The notes beneath the pieces were generated by a model. The model ran no database searches, had not been told where the DNA came from, and saw only the letters and a program-made list of their open reading frames with translations. From Stenotrophomonas nitritireducens (GTDB lineage: Bacteria; Pseudomonadota; Gammaproteobacteria; Xanthomonadales; Xanthomonadaceae), in the NCBI RefSeq assembly GCF_001431425.1, contig NZ_LDJG01000008.1, positions 62,001 to 126,000 on the forward strand: DNA of 64,000 nt. Reading direction: 5' to 3'. Each line of letters begins with the position of its first letter. Within the stretch, counting starts at the first letter, position 1. A program made the translations under genes and the position numbers. Positions 1 through 8,899 of the stretch are shown here, piece after piece.

Positions 1-2421
1 CCCGAATCCGAGCGGATCACCTTCATCCATTTGCATGCCGGCGATGACCCGGAGCTGCAGCGCGAGCTGCTGGCGCTGATCGTCGCCGACACCGACGCCA
101 CGCGGCTGCGCGCTCCGTTGCGGCAGGCGGTCAAGGCCGTGGTGCAGGCCCGCGATGCGGAGGTGGCGTCCGGGACGCGCTTCGGCCCGTGGGCGGTGGA
201 GCGGCTGATCGGCTCGGGGGGCATGGGGCGCGTCTACCTGGCCCGGCGCGCGGACGGCGCCTATGAGCGCGAGGTCGCGCTCAAGCTCGTGCACACGCCT
301 GCGCTGGACGAGCGCCGCCACGGTCGTTTCGAGTACGAGTGCCGATTGCTGGCGCAGATGCAGCACCCCGCCATCGCGCAGATCCATGACGCCGGCGTCG
401 ACGCGGACGGCCACGCATGGCTGGTGATGGAGTACATCCATGGGCAGCCGCTCTCCGCATGGTGCGACCAGGACGCGTCGAGCCTGCGCCAGCGCGTCAA
501 GCTGCTGGCCAGGGCCGCCGAAGGCGTGCAGCACGCGCACCAGAAGGGCGTCATCCATCGCGATCTGAAACCGGGCAACATCCTGGTCGCCACGGTCGAT
601 GGACAACCCCTGCCGAAGATCATCGACTTCGGCATCGCCATCGAGACCGAAGAGGCGGCCGACGCGGTGGGCGGCGGCACGCCCGGCTACATGAGCCCGG
701 AACAGGCGGCGCCGGGCGGCGACATCGATGCGCGCAGCGATGTGTACTCGCTTGGCGCGCTGCTGTACGAGCTCGCCTGCGGCGTGCGTCCGGAACCCGG
801 TTCCGGCATTCCCCCGTCGGGATGCCTGCGGGCGCTGCCGGATGGACGGCAACGGGAAGCCGCGGAGCTGCGCAGGACCACGCCGCGGCGGTTGCTGCGC
901 GAACTGCGCGACGGACTGGATGCGATCGCGCTCAAGGCGCTGCAGGCCGAGCCGGCTGCGCGCTACGACTCGGTATCGTCGCTGCTGGACGACCTGCGGC
1001 GCTGGCTCGCCCACTATCCGCCGCGCGCGGCGGGGACCGCGCGGCTGTTGGCGATGCGCTCGTTCGTACGCCGGAACCGGCTGATGGTGGCCGCCGCCGC
1101 CCTCGTGGCGGCGGCACTGGTATCCGGCCTGGCCATCACCGCCTGGTCGCTGCGCGAAGCGCGCCAGGAGGCGGCACGGGCGAAGGTGACCTCGGAGTTC
1201 CTGGCCTCGGTGCTGGACAGCGTCGATCCGGCGATCTCGCAGGACATGGACAAGACGCTGATGCTGCGCGTGCTCGACGATGCGTCCAGGCGCGCCGCGC
1301 GGGAGCTGGCCGCCTATCCGGACATCCAGGCCGACATGGAGCTGCTCATCGGCATCAACCAGAACAGCCTGGCGGAGTTCGGGCCTGCCGTCGCCCACCT
1401 GCAGGCGGTGCGCGAACTGGCCGGGCGGCATCCCGGCCTGCTCGAGTTCCAGTACCTGCGCGCGACCCAGGTGCTGGGCGATGCGTTGGTGGGCGCCGGC
1501 AAGCAGCGGGAAGCCGGCACCGTGCTTGCCGAGGGCATCGAACGGGCACGCCGCGGCAAGCCTGAGTACCTGTGGCTCGCCTACGACATGCAATCCCGCC
1601 TGGCGATGGTGCTCATCGGTATGGGGCGACCGGCCGAAGCATTGCGCGATGCGCGCGAGGCGGAGAAGGGACTGGCGCGCCTGCTGCCCGCGGACAACCA
1701 GAACCGCCTGGACGCGGAAAAGCGTCTCGCCAACGTGCTTTCCAGCACGGGCGGTCAGGTGCAGGCCATCGCGCTGCTGCGCGACCTTGTCCAGCGTCGG
1801 ACGGCCGCCATGGGGGCCGATCATCCGCTGACCCTGGTCACCCGCAGCGATCTCGCCGTGGCCTATCTGTACCAGCGCGACTTCCCTGCCGCCGAAGTGC
1901 AGTTGCAGGAAGTGGTGAGCGCTTATCGGCGCCTGTATGGGGACGACAACAGCTATACCGCCTCCGTCCGCGGCCTGCTGGCCAGCGCCCTGCGCCAGCA
2001 GGGCAAGGTGGAGGAATCCGGGCCTCACTATCGCGCCGCGATGGAATGGAGCAGCGCCCATTCGGGGCCGGAAGCGCTGGATACGCTCATCACCCGTCAC
2101 AATCACGCCAACTGGCTGCTGGAGTCCGGCCACGCGGAAGCGTCGGAACAGGAGCAGCGCGCACTGCTGGAGATCGCGGACCGGACCCTGTCGCGCAACC
2201 ACCCGGTCACCGCCGAGATCCTGCGCGGCCTGGCCGAGGCCGAACTGGCGCTCGGCGAAGTCGGCGCTGCGCATGGCCATGCCGAAGCCGCACTGCGGGC
2301 GATGCGGGCGGTCCATGGCGACGACAGCGACGATCCCCTGCGCAGCGTGCGCGAGACCCTGGCGAAGGTCGAGGCGGCCGGCAAGAAGGCGTCCGGCGGC
2401 TCGAGACAGGCACCGCCGTAG
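1..2421 (+). CDS. Ser/Thr protein kinase with C-terminal TPR repeats (5' partial)
   Basis: A Hanks-type kinase that phosphorylates Ser/Thr residues, anchored in the inner membrane. The reading frame is open from base 1, so the true start lies upstream; the TTG at 31 is only the first possible start inside the window. The kinase domain has the Gly-rich loop GSGGMGRV (about 211-234), an invariant-Lys strand VALKLV, the catalytic loop HRDLKPGN (556-579), DFGIA and a GTPGYMSPEQA activation segment. One hydrophobic helix follows at about 1081-1150, and the rest is tetratricopeptide-like repeats. Kinase, helix and TPRs in this order are common in Xanthomonadaceae and usually serve signalling; the substrate is unknown. 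Confidence 0.93.
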   Translation, partial: PESERITFIHLHAGDDPELQRELLALIVADTDATRLRAPLRQAVKAVVQARDAEVASGTRFGPWAVERLIGSGGMGRVYLARRADGAYEREVALKLVHTPALDERRHGRFEYECRLLAQMQHPAIAQIHDAGVDADGHAWLVMEYIHGQPLSAWCDQDASSLRQRVKLLARAAEGVQHAHQKGVIHRDLKPGNILVATVDGQPLPKIIDFGIAIETEEAADAVGGGTPGYMSPEQAAPGGDIDARSDVYSLGALLYELACGVRPEPGSGIPPSGCLRALPDGRQREAAELRRTTPRRLLRELRDGLDAIALKALQAEPAARYDSVSSLLDDLRRWLAHYPPRAAGTARLLAMRSFVRRNRLMVAAAALVAAALVSGLAITAWSLREARQEAARAKVTSEFLASVLDSVDPAISQDMDKTLMLRVLDDASRRAARELAAYPDIQADMELLIGINQNSLAEFGPAVAHLQAVRELAGRHPGLLEFQYLRATQVLGDALVGAGKQREAGTVLAEGIERARRGKPEYLWLAYDMQSRLAMVLIGMGRPAEALRDAREAEKGLARLLPADNQNRLDAEKRLANVLSSTGGQVQAIALLRDLVQRRTAAMGADHPLTLVTRSDLAVAYLYQRDFPAAEVQLQEVVSAYRRLYGDDNSYTASVRGLLASALRQQGKVEESGPHYRAAMEWSSAHSGPEALDTLITRHNHANWLLESGHAEASEQEQRALLEIADRTLSRNHPVTAEILRGLAEAELALGEVGAAHGHAEAALRAMRAVHGDDSDDPLRSVRETLAKVEAAGKKASGGSRQAPP

Positions 2422-2581
2422 CGCACCGTCTGCGCTCACGCGGCTCGCATCGTGCATGCGCGGAGCCGCATCGGCGCCCGCGATCAGGGCGATGCGTGCG
2501 TTTGTCTGGTGCCGGGCATACGATGGTTTCCCTGCCCGAGGCAGGAGCAGACGACCATTGCAGATGCCCCGGGAGCCCACC

Positions 2582-3151
2582 ATGCGCCTTCGCCTACCTC
2601 TGACGATCCTCGCCGGCAGCGCCCTGCTGGCCGGTTGCGGCACCCGCCCGCCGGCCAGGCCGGAAGCGCCGCCAGCACCGGCGGCGGTCAGCACCGCGCA
2701 GATGGCCGAGGCGAACCTGGCACCGGCCTCGGCCAGCCTGGTCAGCGGGCGCGTGGCACTGGTGCCGGAAGCCGGCGGCGTACATATCACCGGCGTGATC
2801 GGCGGCCTGCCGCGCGGCCGCCAGGCTGCATTCCACGTGCACGAGAAGGGCGACTGCAGCGCGGTGGATGCCGCCAGCGCGGGCGGTCACTTCAACCCGG
2901 CGGCGCAGCCGCATGGCCGCGCCGGCAGCGGCGCGCACCATGCCGGCGACATGGATAACCTGCAGGCCAATGCCGATGGCGTCGTGCACGTGGACGTACA
3001 CCTGCGCGGCGTTACCCTTGGCGGCGGCGCGGCCAACGACATCGCCGGTCGCGCGCTGGTGGTCCATGCCGATGCCGATGACTACCACAGCCAGCCGGCA
3101 GGCAATGCCGGCGCCCGGGTCGCCTGCGGGGTGATCCGCGTGACCCGCTGA
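2582..3151 (+). CDS. sodC: Cu/Zn superoxide dismutase, lipoprotein-type (first copy)
   Basis: Converts superoxide to hydrogen peroxide and oxygen in the periplasm. The 189-residue product starts with a lipoprotein-like signal ending LLAGC and a Pro/Ala-rich linker. Metal-binding segments are all present: FHVHEKGDC, GGHFNP, HHAGDMDNL and the late HADADDY segment. Two Cys (in KGDC and VACGV) fit the family disulfide. The ATG at 2582 is chosen because it begins the signal peptide. The frame stays open far upstream through the preceding gene, which is a shadow. A second sodC lies 45 bp downstream, suggesting co-transcription. The gene symbol names the family; which paralogue this corresponds to is not known. 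Confidence 0.92.
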   Translation: MRLRLPLTILAGSALLAGCGTRPPARPEAPPAPAAVSTAQMAEANLAPASASLVSGRVALVPEAGGVHITGVIGGLPRGRQAAFHVHEKGDCSAVDAASAGGHFNPAAQPHGRAGSGAHHAGDMDNLQANADGVVHVDVHLRGVTLGGGAANDIAGRALVVHADADDYHSQPAGNAGARVACGVIRVTR

Positions 3152-3196
3152 ATGCGGCGATCCGGTCGATCCGGCACCAATCAAGGGAGTACGACG

Positions 3197-3820
3197 ATGC
3201 GTTTGATCCACACCAGCCTGTTCCTCGCCAGCGCCTTGGCGCTGGGCGCCTGCAAGCAGGGCGCCGAGCCCGCTGCCGCCCCCGCCGACGCCGCCAGCGC
3301 GCCGGCCCCGGCCGTCGATCCCGCCGCGCCGCCGGCCATGGAGCCTGCGGCAGCCAGCGCAGCAGCCGTGGCCACCGCCGACCTGCAGCCGACCAGGGAC
3401 AGCACCGTCAAGGGCAGCATCCGCTTCACCCTGGTGGACGGCAGGCTGCATGCCAGCGGCGACATCAGCGGGCTCAAGCCGGGCAGCGAGCATGGTTTCC
3501 ACATCCATGAGAAGGGCGACTGCAGCGCGCCGGACGGCACCAGCGCCGGCGGCCACTTCAACCCGGGCAACGCCGAGCACGGCAGCATCGACGCGGCCGT
3601 GCACCATGGCGGCGACATGCCCAACATCGTCGCCGACGCGCAGGGCAACGCCCATGTCGACGGCCCGGTGTCGAGCAACGTCAATGCCGGCAAGGGCGAT
3701 GGTTTCGACATCATCGGCCGCGGCCTGATTGTGCATGCCGATCCGGACGACTATCACAGCCAGCCGACCGGTAATGCCGGCGCGCGGCTGGCCTGCGCGG
3801 TGATCACCAAGGCCGAGTGA
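3197..3820 (+). CDS. sodC: Cu/Zn superoxide dismutase (second copy)
   Basis: Second periplasmic superoxide dismutase in tandem, 207 residues. The start ATG at 3197 follows AAGGGAG at a good distance. It has a signal with lipobox-like ALGAC, then about 50 residues rich in Ala and Pro, then the dismutase domain with FHIHEKGDC, GGHFNP, HHGGDMPN and HADPDDYHSQ, so every metal-ligand segment is kept. It resembles the first copy most in these motifs but differs in the linker and in the middle, so the duplication is not recent. A hairpin terminator follows directly, making the two genes a likely short operon against oxidative stress. Confidence 0.92.
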   Translation: MRLIHTSLFLASALALGACKQGAEPAAAPADAASAPAPAVDPAAPPAMEPAAASAAAVATADLQPTRDSTVKGSIRFTLVDGRLHASGDISGLKPGSEHGFHIHEKGDCSAPDGTSAGGHFNPGNAEHGSIDAAVHHGGDMPNIVADAQGNAHVDGPVSSNVNAGKGDGFDIIGRGLIVHADPDDYHSQPTGNAGARLACAVITKAE

Positions 3821-3839
3821 GGTTTCCGTCGCGGAAGTG

Positions 3840-3864
3840 AAAACGCCGGCATTGCCGGCGTTTT
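3840..3864 (+). terminator. Rho-independent terminator after the sodC pair
   Basis: ACGCCGGC and GCCGGCGT pair around a short loop, flanked by AAAA on the left and TTTT on the right. It lies about 20 bases after the second sodC stop and could also work in reverse. Confidence 0.8.
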
Positions 3865-3918
3865 CGATCAGGCGTTTCCCCGCAGGCGCTTGAATGTGGG
3901 CGGGTGGTGGGGCCCGGG

Positions 3919-4299
3919 CTAGGTCCCGCAGCCGGCGGGGCTCGCCGGGGCCGGGCTCACATATGTGACTTGCCCGTTGCAGATGCGGTAGGCGAACGAT
4001 TGGCTTGCCAGGCCCGGGTCGGGAACGGTCGCGGTATGCAGCACGCGGCCGTCGCGTGATACCAGGCGGACCAGCGTCCCATGCGGGCTGGCGGCATTGC
4101 CTGGCGTCACGAGTTCCAGTGCGGCGCCATCGGCCAGCTGGAGTGTCATTGCCTGGCGGGCCGGAAGGCGAAGGTCGAAATCCACCGGCACACCGTCGTC
4201 GTACTGCACGGAGCCGGTGAACTGGACTTGCTCAGGGGCAAGTGCGAAAGCGGGAAGCGGCAGGCCGCACACCAATAAGGCGATAGCGATGGTCTTCAC
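3919..4299 (-). CDS. Small secreted protein of unknown function
   Basis: The 126-residue product begins with a clear signal peptide (VKTIAIALLVCGLPLPAFA) and is predicted periplasmic. The GTG start at 4299 is chosen because GGAG lies 7 bases before it and it opens the signal peptide; the longer frame to 4476 has an unlikely N-terminus. The mature part is mostly beta-type with two Cys (YRICNG, PAGCGT) that could form a disulfide. No family is recognised. It faces the sodC genes convergently. Confidence 0.6.
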   Translation of the reverse strand: MKTIAIALLVCGLPLPAFALAPEQVQFTGSVQYDDGVPVDFDLRLPARQAMTLQLADGAALELVTPGNAASPHGTLVRLVSRDGRVLHTATVPDPGLASQSFAYRICNGQVTYVSPAPASPAGCGT

Positions 4300-4436
4300 C
4301 GTGCATCTCCAATGTTGTGTGAGCGGGCCCCGTACAGGATAGAGCGGATGATCCCCGCAGCCTGGCCGGCATCGTCGCCCTGCGGGAAGACCGCTGCAAG
4401 CAGGGCGCCATCGCATCGGAACAGTGGGCGGCAGGG

Positions 4437-4464
4437 AAAAGAAAACGCCGGCGGAGGCCGGCGT
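4437..4464 (-). terminator. Terminator of the 295-residue hypothetical gene
   Basis: On the minus strand a stem ACGCCGGC/GCCGGCGT is followed by TTTTCTTTT. It sits about 40 bases past the stop of the gene at 4505-5392. Confidence 0.7.
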
Positions 4465-4504
4465 CTGTCCATTCATGCTTGGCTGGCCCGTGGTTGCCCG
4501 ATCG

Positions 4505-5392
4505 TCAGCGCGCCATCACCACGCGCGCGTCCTGGCCGGCTTCGACGTGCACGTACAGCACGTCCAGGCCGTGGGCCTCGAGCACCGCGGCCATCTGCCG
4601 CTGGCGCATCAGGTACTGCTCGTAGATGCGCTGCAGGCGGTCGCAGTCGTTTTTGTCCTGGGCGTAGTGCGCGCACCAGCCGGCGGGATCGAACAGCGCC
4701 ATGCGTACCTCGCTGCCGGCATAGCGCAGCAGCGGTTCGGGCGCGACGTCCAGCCACTGCTCGCGCTCGGGCGAGAACATTGCCGTCTCCAGCAGCGGCC
4801 ACAGTCCGGCCAGGCCCTGGTTGTCGTACTGCATGGCCATCATCGCGGCCAGGTCGTTGACGGTGAAATAACGCGCGTGCTCGACCTGCGCGCCGAAGGC
4901 GTTCTGCGCCAGCAGGGCGGTATCGGCCTGGGCCATGCCGTTGGCCAGCAGTACCTCTTCCAGCGCATCGCGGGTCTCGGCCAGCAGCGTGCCATCGCTG
5001 CCGGTCAGCACGAACGGCAGGACGCGCAGGCCGCCGCCGGTGAGCGCAGGGTCGGCCTGCAGGGGCAGCGGCACCTCGCCGGAGGCGTCGGCACCGAAGG
5101 CGAGCAGGCGTGGTCCCTGGTTGCGGCCGGGCGCGCGCATCTGCAGCTCTTCCAGGCGCCGGTGGACCGGCCAGCCAGGGCGCAGCACCTCGGCCGGGTC
5201 GAAATGCGCCGCGGCCAGCACCAGGTCCAGCCCGCTGGCCTGTGGCACCAGCCTGGCCAGGTCGCGGCCCACCAGCGTGGCCAGTTCGCCGGCCTGATCG
5301 GAAGGCAGCGCGGCGCGCGCGGGTTGCTGGCCGCCGGCCAGTTCCAGCGCCATCACGCCCAGTGCGTTCATGTCGGGGTTGGAATTGCTCAT
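4505..5392 (-). CDS. Conserved hypothetical cytoplasmic protein
   Basis: A 295-residue soluble protein with no signal peptide or membrane segment; it is acidic and Ala/Leu-rich. The start ATG at 5392 (MSNSNPDMNALG) is preferred over an upstream ATG at 5482 because the extra 30 residues look non-coding and run into the promoter space of the divergent thiolase. Sequence features include a WCAHYAQDKNDCDRL segment and a C-terminal ALDVLYV-like strand. I do not recognise a family. The gene is monocistronic with its own terminator. Confidence 0.7.
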   Translation of the reverse strand: MSNSNPDMNALGVMALELAGGQQPARAALPSDQAGELATLVGRDLARLVPQASGLDLVLAAAHFDPAEVLRPGWPVHRRLEELQMRAPGRNQGPRLLAFGADASGEVPLPLQADPALTGGGLRVLPFVLTGSDGTLLAETRDALEEVLLANGMAQADTALLAQNAFGAQVEHARYFTVNDLAAMMAMQYDNQGLAGLWPLLETAMFSPEREQWLDVAPEPLLRYAGSEVRMALFDPAGWCAHYAQDKNDCDRLQRIYEQYLMRQRQMAAVLEAHGLDVLYVHVEAGQDARVVMAR

Positions 5393-5499
5393 GGTTCGCG
5401 GTTGGCCCGTCACAGGCTCGAAGCTACACTCGATGTCCATTATGCCTGCTGCCGCAGGCAGGTCCGCGTCGCCTTCCCCCACCAGCCCCAGGTAACCGC

Positions 5500-6780
5500 A
5501 TGTCCAGCGCCCGTCCCGTCGCCATCCTCGGTGGTGTCCGCATCCCGTTCTGCCGCCAGAACACCGCCTACGCGGATGTCGGCAATCTCGGCATGTCGGT
5601 GCGCACGCTCGGCGCGCTGGTCGAACGCTTCGGCCTGCACGGGCAGCAGCTGGGCGAAGTGGCGATGGGCGCGGTGATCAAGCACCCCAGCGACTGGAAC
5701 CTCGGCCGCGAGGCCGCGCTGTCCTCCGGGCTGTCGCCGCTGACCCCGGGCATCACCCTGCAGCGCGCCTGCGGCACCTCGCTGGACAGCATCATTACCG
5801 TGGCCAACAAGATCGCCCTGGGCCAGATCGACTCGGGCATCGGCGGCGGTTCGGACACCACCTCCGACGTGCCGATCGTCTACGGCAAGAAGCTGCGCGG
5901 GCGCCTGCTGGCCGCCAACCGCGCCAAGAGCACCGGCGACAAGATCAAGGCGCTGCTGTCCGGCTTCCGCCTGTCCGAGCTCAAGCCCGAGTTCCCCGGC
6001 GTGGCCGAGCCGCGCACCGGCAAGAGCATGGGCGACCACTGCGAGGACATGGCCAAGGAGTGGAACATCTCGCGCGATTCGCAGGACGAATGGGCGGTGT
6101 CCTCGCACCGCAAGCTGGTCGCCGCCTACGAGCGCGGCTTCTTCGGCGACCTGATCGCGCCGTTCCGCGGCGTCGAGCGTGACAACATCCTGCGCCCGGA
6201 CACCTCGCTGGAGAAGCTGGCCACGTTGAAGCCGGCGTTCGACAAGACCTCCGGCCGCGGCACGCTCACCGCCGCCAACTCCACGCCGCTGACCGACGGC
6301 GCCGCCGCGGTGCTGCTGGCCAGCGAGGAATGGGCGCGCGCCCACGGCCACGAACCGCTGGCCTACCTGCGCGACGCGCAGGTGGCGGCGGTGGACTTCG
6401 TGCACGGCGAAGGCCTGCTGATGGCGCCGACCATCGCCGTGCCGGAGATGCTCCGGCGCAACGGCTTGACCCTGCAGGACTTCGACATCTACGAAATCCA
6501 CGAGGCCTTCGCCGCGCAGGTGCTGTGCACGCTGCGCGCCTGGGAGAGCGAGGACTACTGCCGCAACCGCCTGGGCCTGGACGCGCCGCTGGGCCGCATC
6601 GACCCGGAGAAGATCAATCCGCTGGGTTCGTCGCTGGCCACCGGCCATCCGTTCGCCGCCACCGGCGCGCGCATCGTCGCGACCGTGTCCAAGGAACTGG
6701 CCGAACGCGGCGGCGGCCGCGCGCTGGTGTCGATCTGCACCGCCGGCGGCATGGGCGTGGTGGCGATCATCGAGCGCTGA
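5500..6780 (+). CDS. fadI: Acetyl-CoA C-acyltransferase (thiolase, FadI-like)
   Basis: Cleaves 3-ketoacyl-CoA with CoA to give acetyl-CoA in fatty-acid beta-oxidation, or runs in reverse. The 426-residue product has the full thiolase layout: N-terminal VAILGGVRIPFCR, the nucleophile Cys in LQRACGTSLDS, the NIYEIHEAF-like FDIYEIHEAF segment, GHPFAATGAR carrying the base His, and the C-terminal CTAGGMGVV with the second Cys. ATG 5500 starts the conserved N-terminus; the open frame back to 5110 is antisense to the neighbour. No fadJ partner is adjacent. FadI is favoured over FadA by length and by the long loop around RGRLLAANRAKSTGDK. Confidence 0.9.
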   Translation: MSSARPVAILGGVRIPFCRQNTAYADVGNLGMSVRTLGALVERFGLHGQQLGEVAMGAVIKHPSDWNLGREAALSSGLSPLTPGITLQRACGTSLDSIITVANKIALGQIDSGIGGGSDTTSDVPIVYGKKLRGRLLAANRAKSTGDKIKALLSGFRLSELKPEFPGVAEPRTGKSMGDHCEDMAKEWNISRDSQDEWAVSSHRKLVAAYERGFFGDLIAPFRGVERDNILRPDTSLEKLATLKPAFDKTSGRGTLTAANSTPLTDGAAAVLLASEEWARAHGHEPLAYLRDAQVAAVDFVHGEGLLMAPTIAVPEMLRRNGLTLQDFDIYEIHEAFAAQVLCTLRAWESEDYCRNRLGLDAPLGRIDPEKINPLGSSLATGHPFAATGARIVATVSKELAERGGGRALVSICTAGGMGVVAIIER

Positions 6781-6896
6781 GCGCAGGTGACGGCTGTCGG
6801 CCTGCGGCACGGGCCGGCCGCGGCTCACACAGGCCTGCGTGACGGGCCGAATCCCGGCGGCCTGCGTTGCGCCTGCTTCCTTCGGGTGAACCGGCG

Positions 6897-7613
6897 TCAG
6901 TGCCCGCTGGCGGCATCCAGCCGCATGTTCCGCTTGATCGCCGACTGGCGGATGGTCTCGTCCGGTGCGGCGCCGGACGCCAGCAGCAGGTCCACCATCG
7001 GCTGGTTGCGGCAGCCGACGGCATAGCGCAGCGCCGTGGCGCCGCTGTCGGTCGCCAGGTTCGGCGATGCGCCGGCCTGGAGCAGTACGCGGGCCATGTC
7101 GAGCCGGTTGTTGGCCGCAGCGACGATCAGTGCGGTAGCGCCGGACTCATTGGTCATATCCAGTGCCGCGCCGCGTGCGAGCAGGTAATCAAATACCTGC
7201 CGCGAGCCGGAATGGACCGCATCCTGCAGCAGGCCGCCCGCGCGTTCCTGCAGGGGATGGCCGGCGGCTTCCATGCGTTCGAGCATGGCCACGTCGTCGG
7301 CGAAGGTCGCCAGGATCAGGGGGTCGAGCCACCTGCGTTCGGTCAGCAGGGCCGGGTTGACAAAGGCTGCAACAAACTTCGGATCGGGCGACTCGGGCAA
7401 GGGGGGCTCGACGCTTGCCAGTGCGGTGCTTATGGCATTGCGTTGCGCCTCGGTCGGCACCCCCAATGCGCAGACATTGCCGGAAGTGCGGGTGTTTTCG
7501 TATTGATGGCCCAGGACATCAAATGCCAGCGCGCGCGCCTGCATGTAGCGGCTTTGCGCCAGCGCGGGCGGGATGCACAGCACCAACAGGGCGAGTGCGG
7601 CCAGCTTCTTCAT
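6897..7613 (-). CDS. Secreted ankyrin-repeat protein
   Basis: A 238-residue protein with a signal peptide ending at PPALAQS, so probably periplasmic. The C-terminal half carries ankyrin repeats: LLQDAVHSGSRQVFDYLLARG, then ATALIVAAANNRLDMARVLL, then ATALRYAVGCRNQPMVDLLL. Such repeats mediate protein-protein contact; the partner is unknown. ATG 7613 begins the signal peptide, and the gene lies 23 bases after the hemY stop, so it is probably the last gene of the hemD-hemX-hemY transcript. Its link to haem synthesis is positional only. Confidence 0.8.
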   Translation of the reverse strand: MKKLAALALLVLCIPPALAQSRYMQARALAFDVLGHQYENTRTSGNVCALGVPTEAQRNAISTALASVEPPLPESPDPKFVAAFVNPALLTERRWLDPLILATFADDVAMLERMEAAGHPLQERAGGLLQDAVHSGSRQVFDYLLARGAALDMTNESGATALIVAAANNRLDMARVLLQAGASPNLATDSGATALRYAVGCRNQPMVDLLLASGAAPDETIRQSAIKRNMRLDAASGH

Positions 7614-7636
7614 GGGCGTCCTCGCGCGAGGGGTGT

Positions 7637-8899
7637 TCAACCCGGCAGCCGCGGGAAACCGTGTGCGTCGCGCTCCTCGGCCACGGCCTGGTCCTGGATC
7701 TGCTGGCGCAGGTCGCGGCGTTGCAACGACTGGGTGGCGTGGCCGCGGCGGTGGTGCAACGCGTTGAGCAGGCATTGACGGGCCAGTGCGTCCTCGCCGG
7801 CGGCGGCGAAGCCTTCGCCCAGTTCCTCCCAGGCGTCGCTGCCGGCGCCCTGGGCGATGGCGCGATGCAGGAATTCCTCGGCCTGCGTCCACTGGCCCTG
7901 GCCGCGCGCCAGGCGCCCCAGGGTCAGCAGCAGCGCCGGGCTGGACGGATGCGACTGCAGCCAGCGCTGTGCGCTGGCGCGGCGCGAGTCGAGCTTGTCC
8001 ACAGGCAGTTCGCCGTAGAGCGCGATCAGGGCTTCGTCCCAGTGGCTGTCCAGCGCCTGTTCGATGCTGCGCAGGGCGACGTCGTTCCAGTTCAACGCCA
8101 CCGCACGGCAGGCGTAGCGCGTCACCGCGACCGGCGTGCCGCGCAGTGCCCTGGGCAGGACCTCCCAACGCGCGGCCAGGGTGTTCACGTCGCCGGCCTC
8201 GTCGAGCATCTGCAGGGCGAGCCGGGTTTCCAGCGCGGCCAGGGTGTCGGCCGGTACCGCCTGCTGCTGGCGCAGCGCGCCGAGCTGGCCATAGGCCTCC
8301 TCGGCGCGGCCGGCGCGGGCCAGCGCGTCGGTGCGCAGCCATAGTCCGCGCGGCGGCAGCGGCTGGATGGCCGGCAGGTCCAGGGCGTCGATGGCCTGTT
8401 GCGGCTTGTCCAGCTGCAGCCAGCGTTCGGCGCTGTGCAGGGCGTGGAGGGTGGCGTCCAGCGCGCCCAGCTGCTGCAGGTGCTGGCCGGCGCCGGCGGC
8501 GTCGCCACGCGCTTCGGCCGCGCGCATCGCCGCGACCAGCGCGATCGGGCGCACTTCCTTTTCGCTGGCGGCGCTGGCCAGCAGCTTTTCCGCGCGCTGC
8601 CACTGCCCGCCGTCCAGGGCCTGCAGGCCGTCGATCAGCCGTGCGCGCCCTTGCCGGCGCCGGTAGCGTGCCCAGGTGCGGAACGGTGCGCTGAGAAGGG
8701 TCCACAGCAGCCACAGCAGCAGACCGGCGATCAGCAGGGCCAGCAGCGCCTGCGGCAGGGTGGCGATGTAGTCGTTGCCGCCGGCGCGCACGATCACCTC
8801 GCCGATGCCGCGTACCGACTCCTGCCCCAGCCACTGCGCGCCGAGGATGCCGATGGCGGCCACCAGCAGGACGATCACCAGCGAACGGAATGCCTTCAT
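7637..8899 (-). CDS. hemY: HemY-like haem-biosynthesis-associated TPR protein
   Basis: An inner-membrane protein of the HemY_N/TPR type found beside hemX and hemD in gamma-proteobacteria; its exact role in late porphyrin steps is unsettled. The 420 residues start with two hydrophobic helices (about 5-24 and 46-66), then TPR-like helical repeats to the end. The ATG at 8899 overlaps the hemX stop by four bases (ATGA), which shows translational coupling and fixes the start. It is not the protoporphyrinogen oxidase called HemY in Bacillus. Confidence 0.88.
   Translation of the reverse strand: MKAFRSLVIVLLVAAIGILGAQWLGQESVRGIGEVIVRAGGNDYIATLPQALLALLIAGLLLWLLWTLLSAPFRTWARYRRRQGRARLIDGLQALDGGQWQRAEKLLASAASEKEVRPIALVAAMRAAEARGDAAGAGQHLQQLGALDATLHALHSAERWLQLDKPQQAIDALDLPAIQPLPPRGLWLRTDALARAGRAEEAYGQLGALRQQQAVPADTLAALETRLALQMLDEAGDVNTLAARWEVLPRALRGTPVAVTRYACRAVALNWNDVALRSIEQALDSHWDEALIALYGELPVDKLDSRRASAQRWLQSHPSSPALLLTLGRLARGQGQWTQAEEFLHRAIAQGAGSDAWEELGEGFAAAGEDALARQCLLNALHHRRGHATQSLQRRDLRQQIQDQAVAEERDAHGFPRLPG

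Noticed and set aside
2594..3757. A 387-codon minus-strand frame across both sodC genes
   Set aside because: His/Val/Ala/Gly-rich antisense shadow of two well-supported genes.
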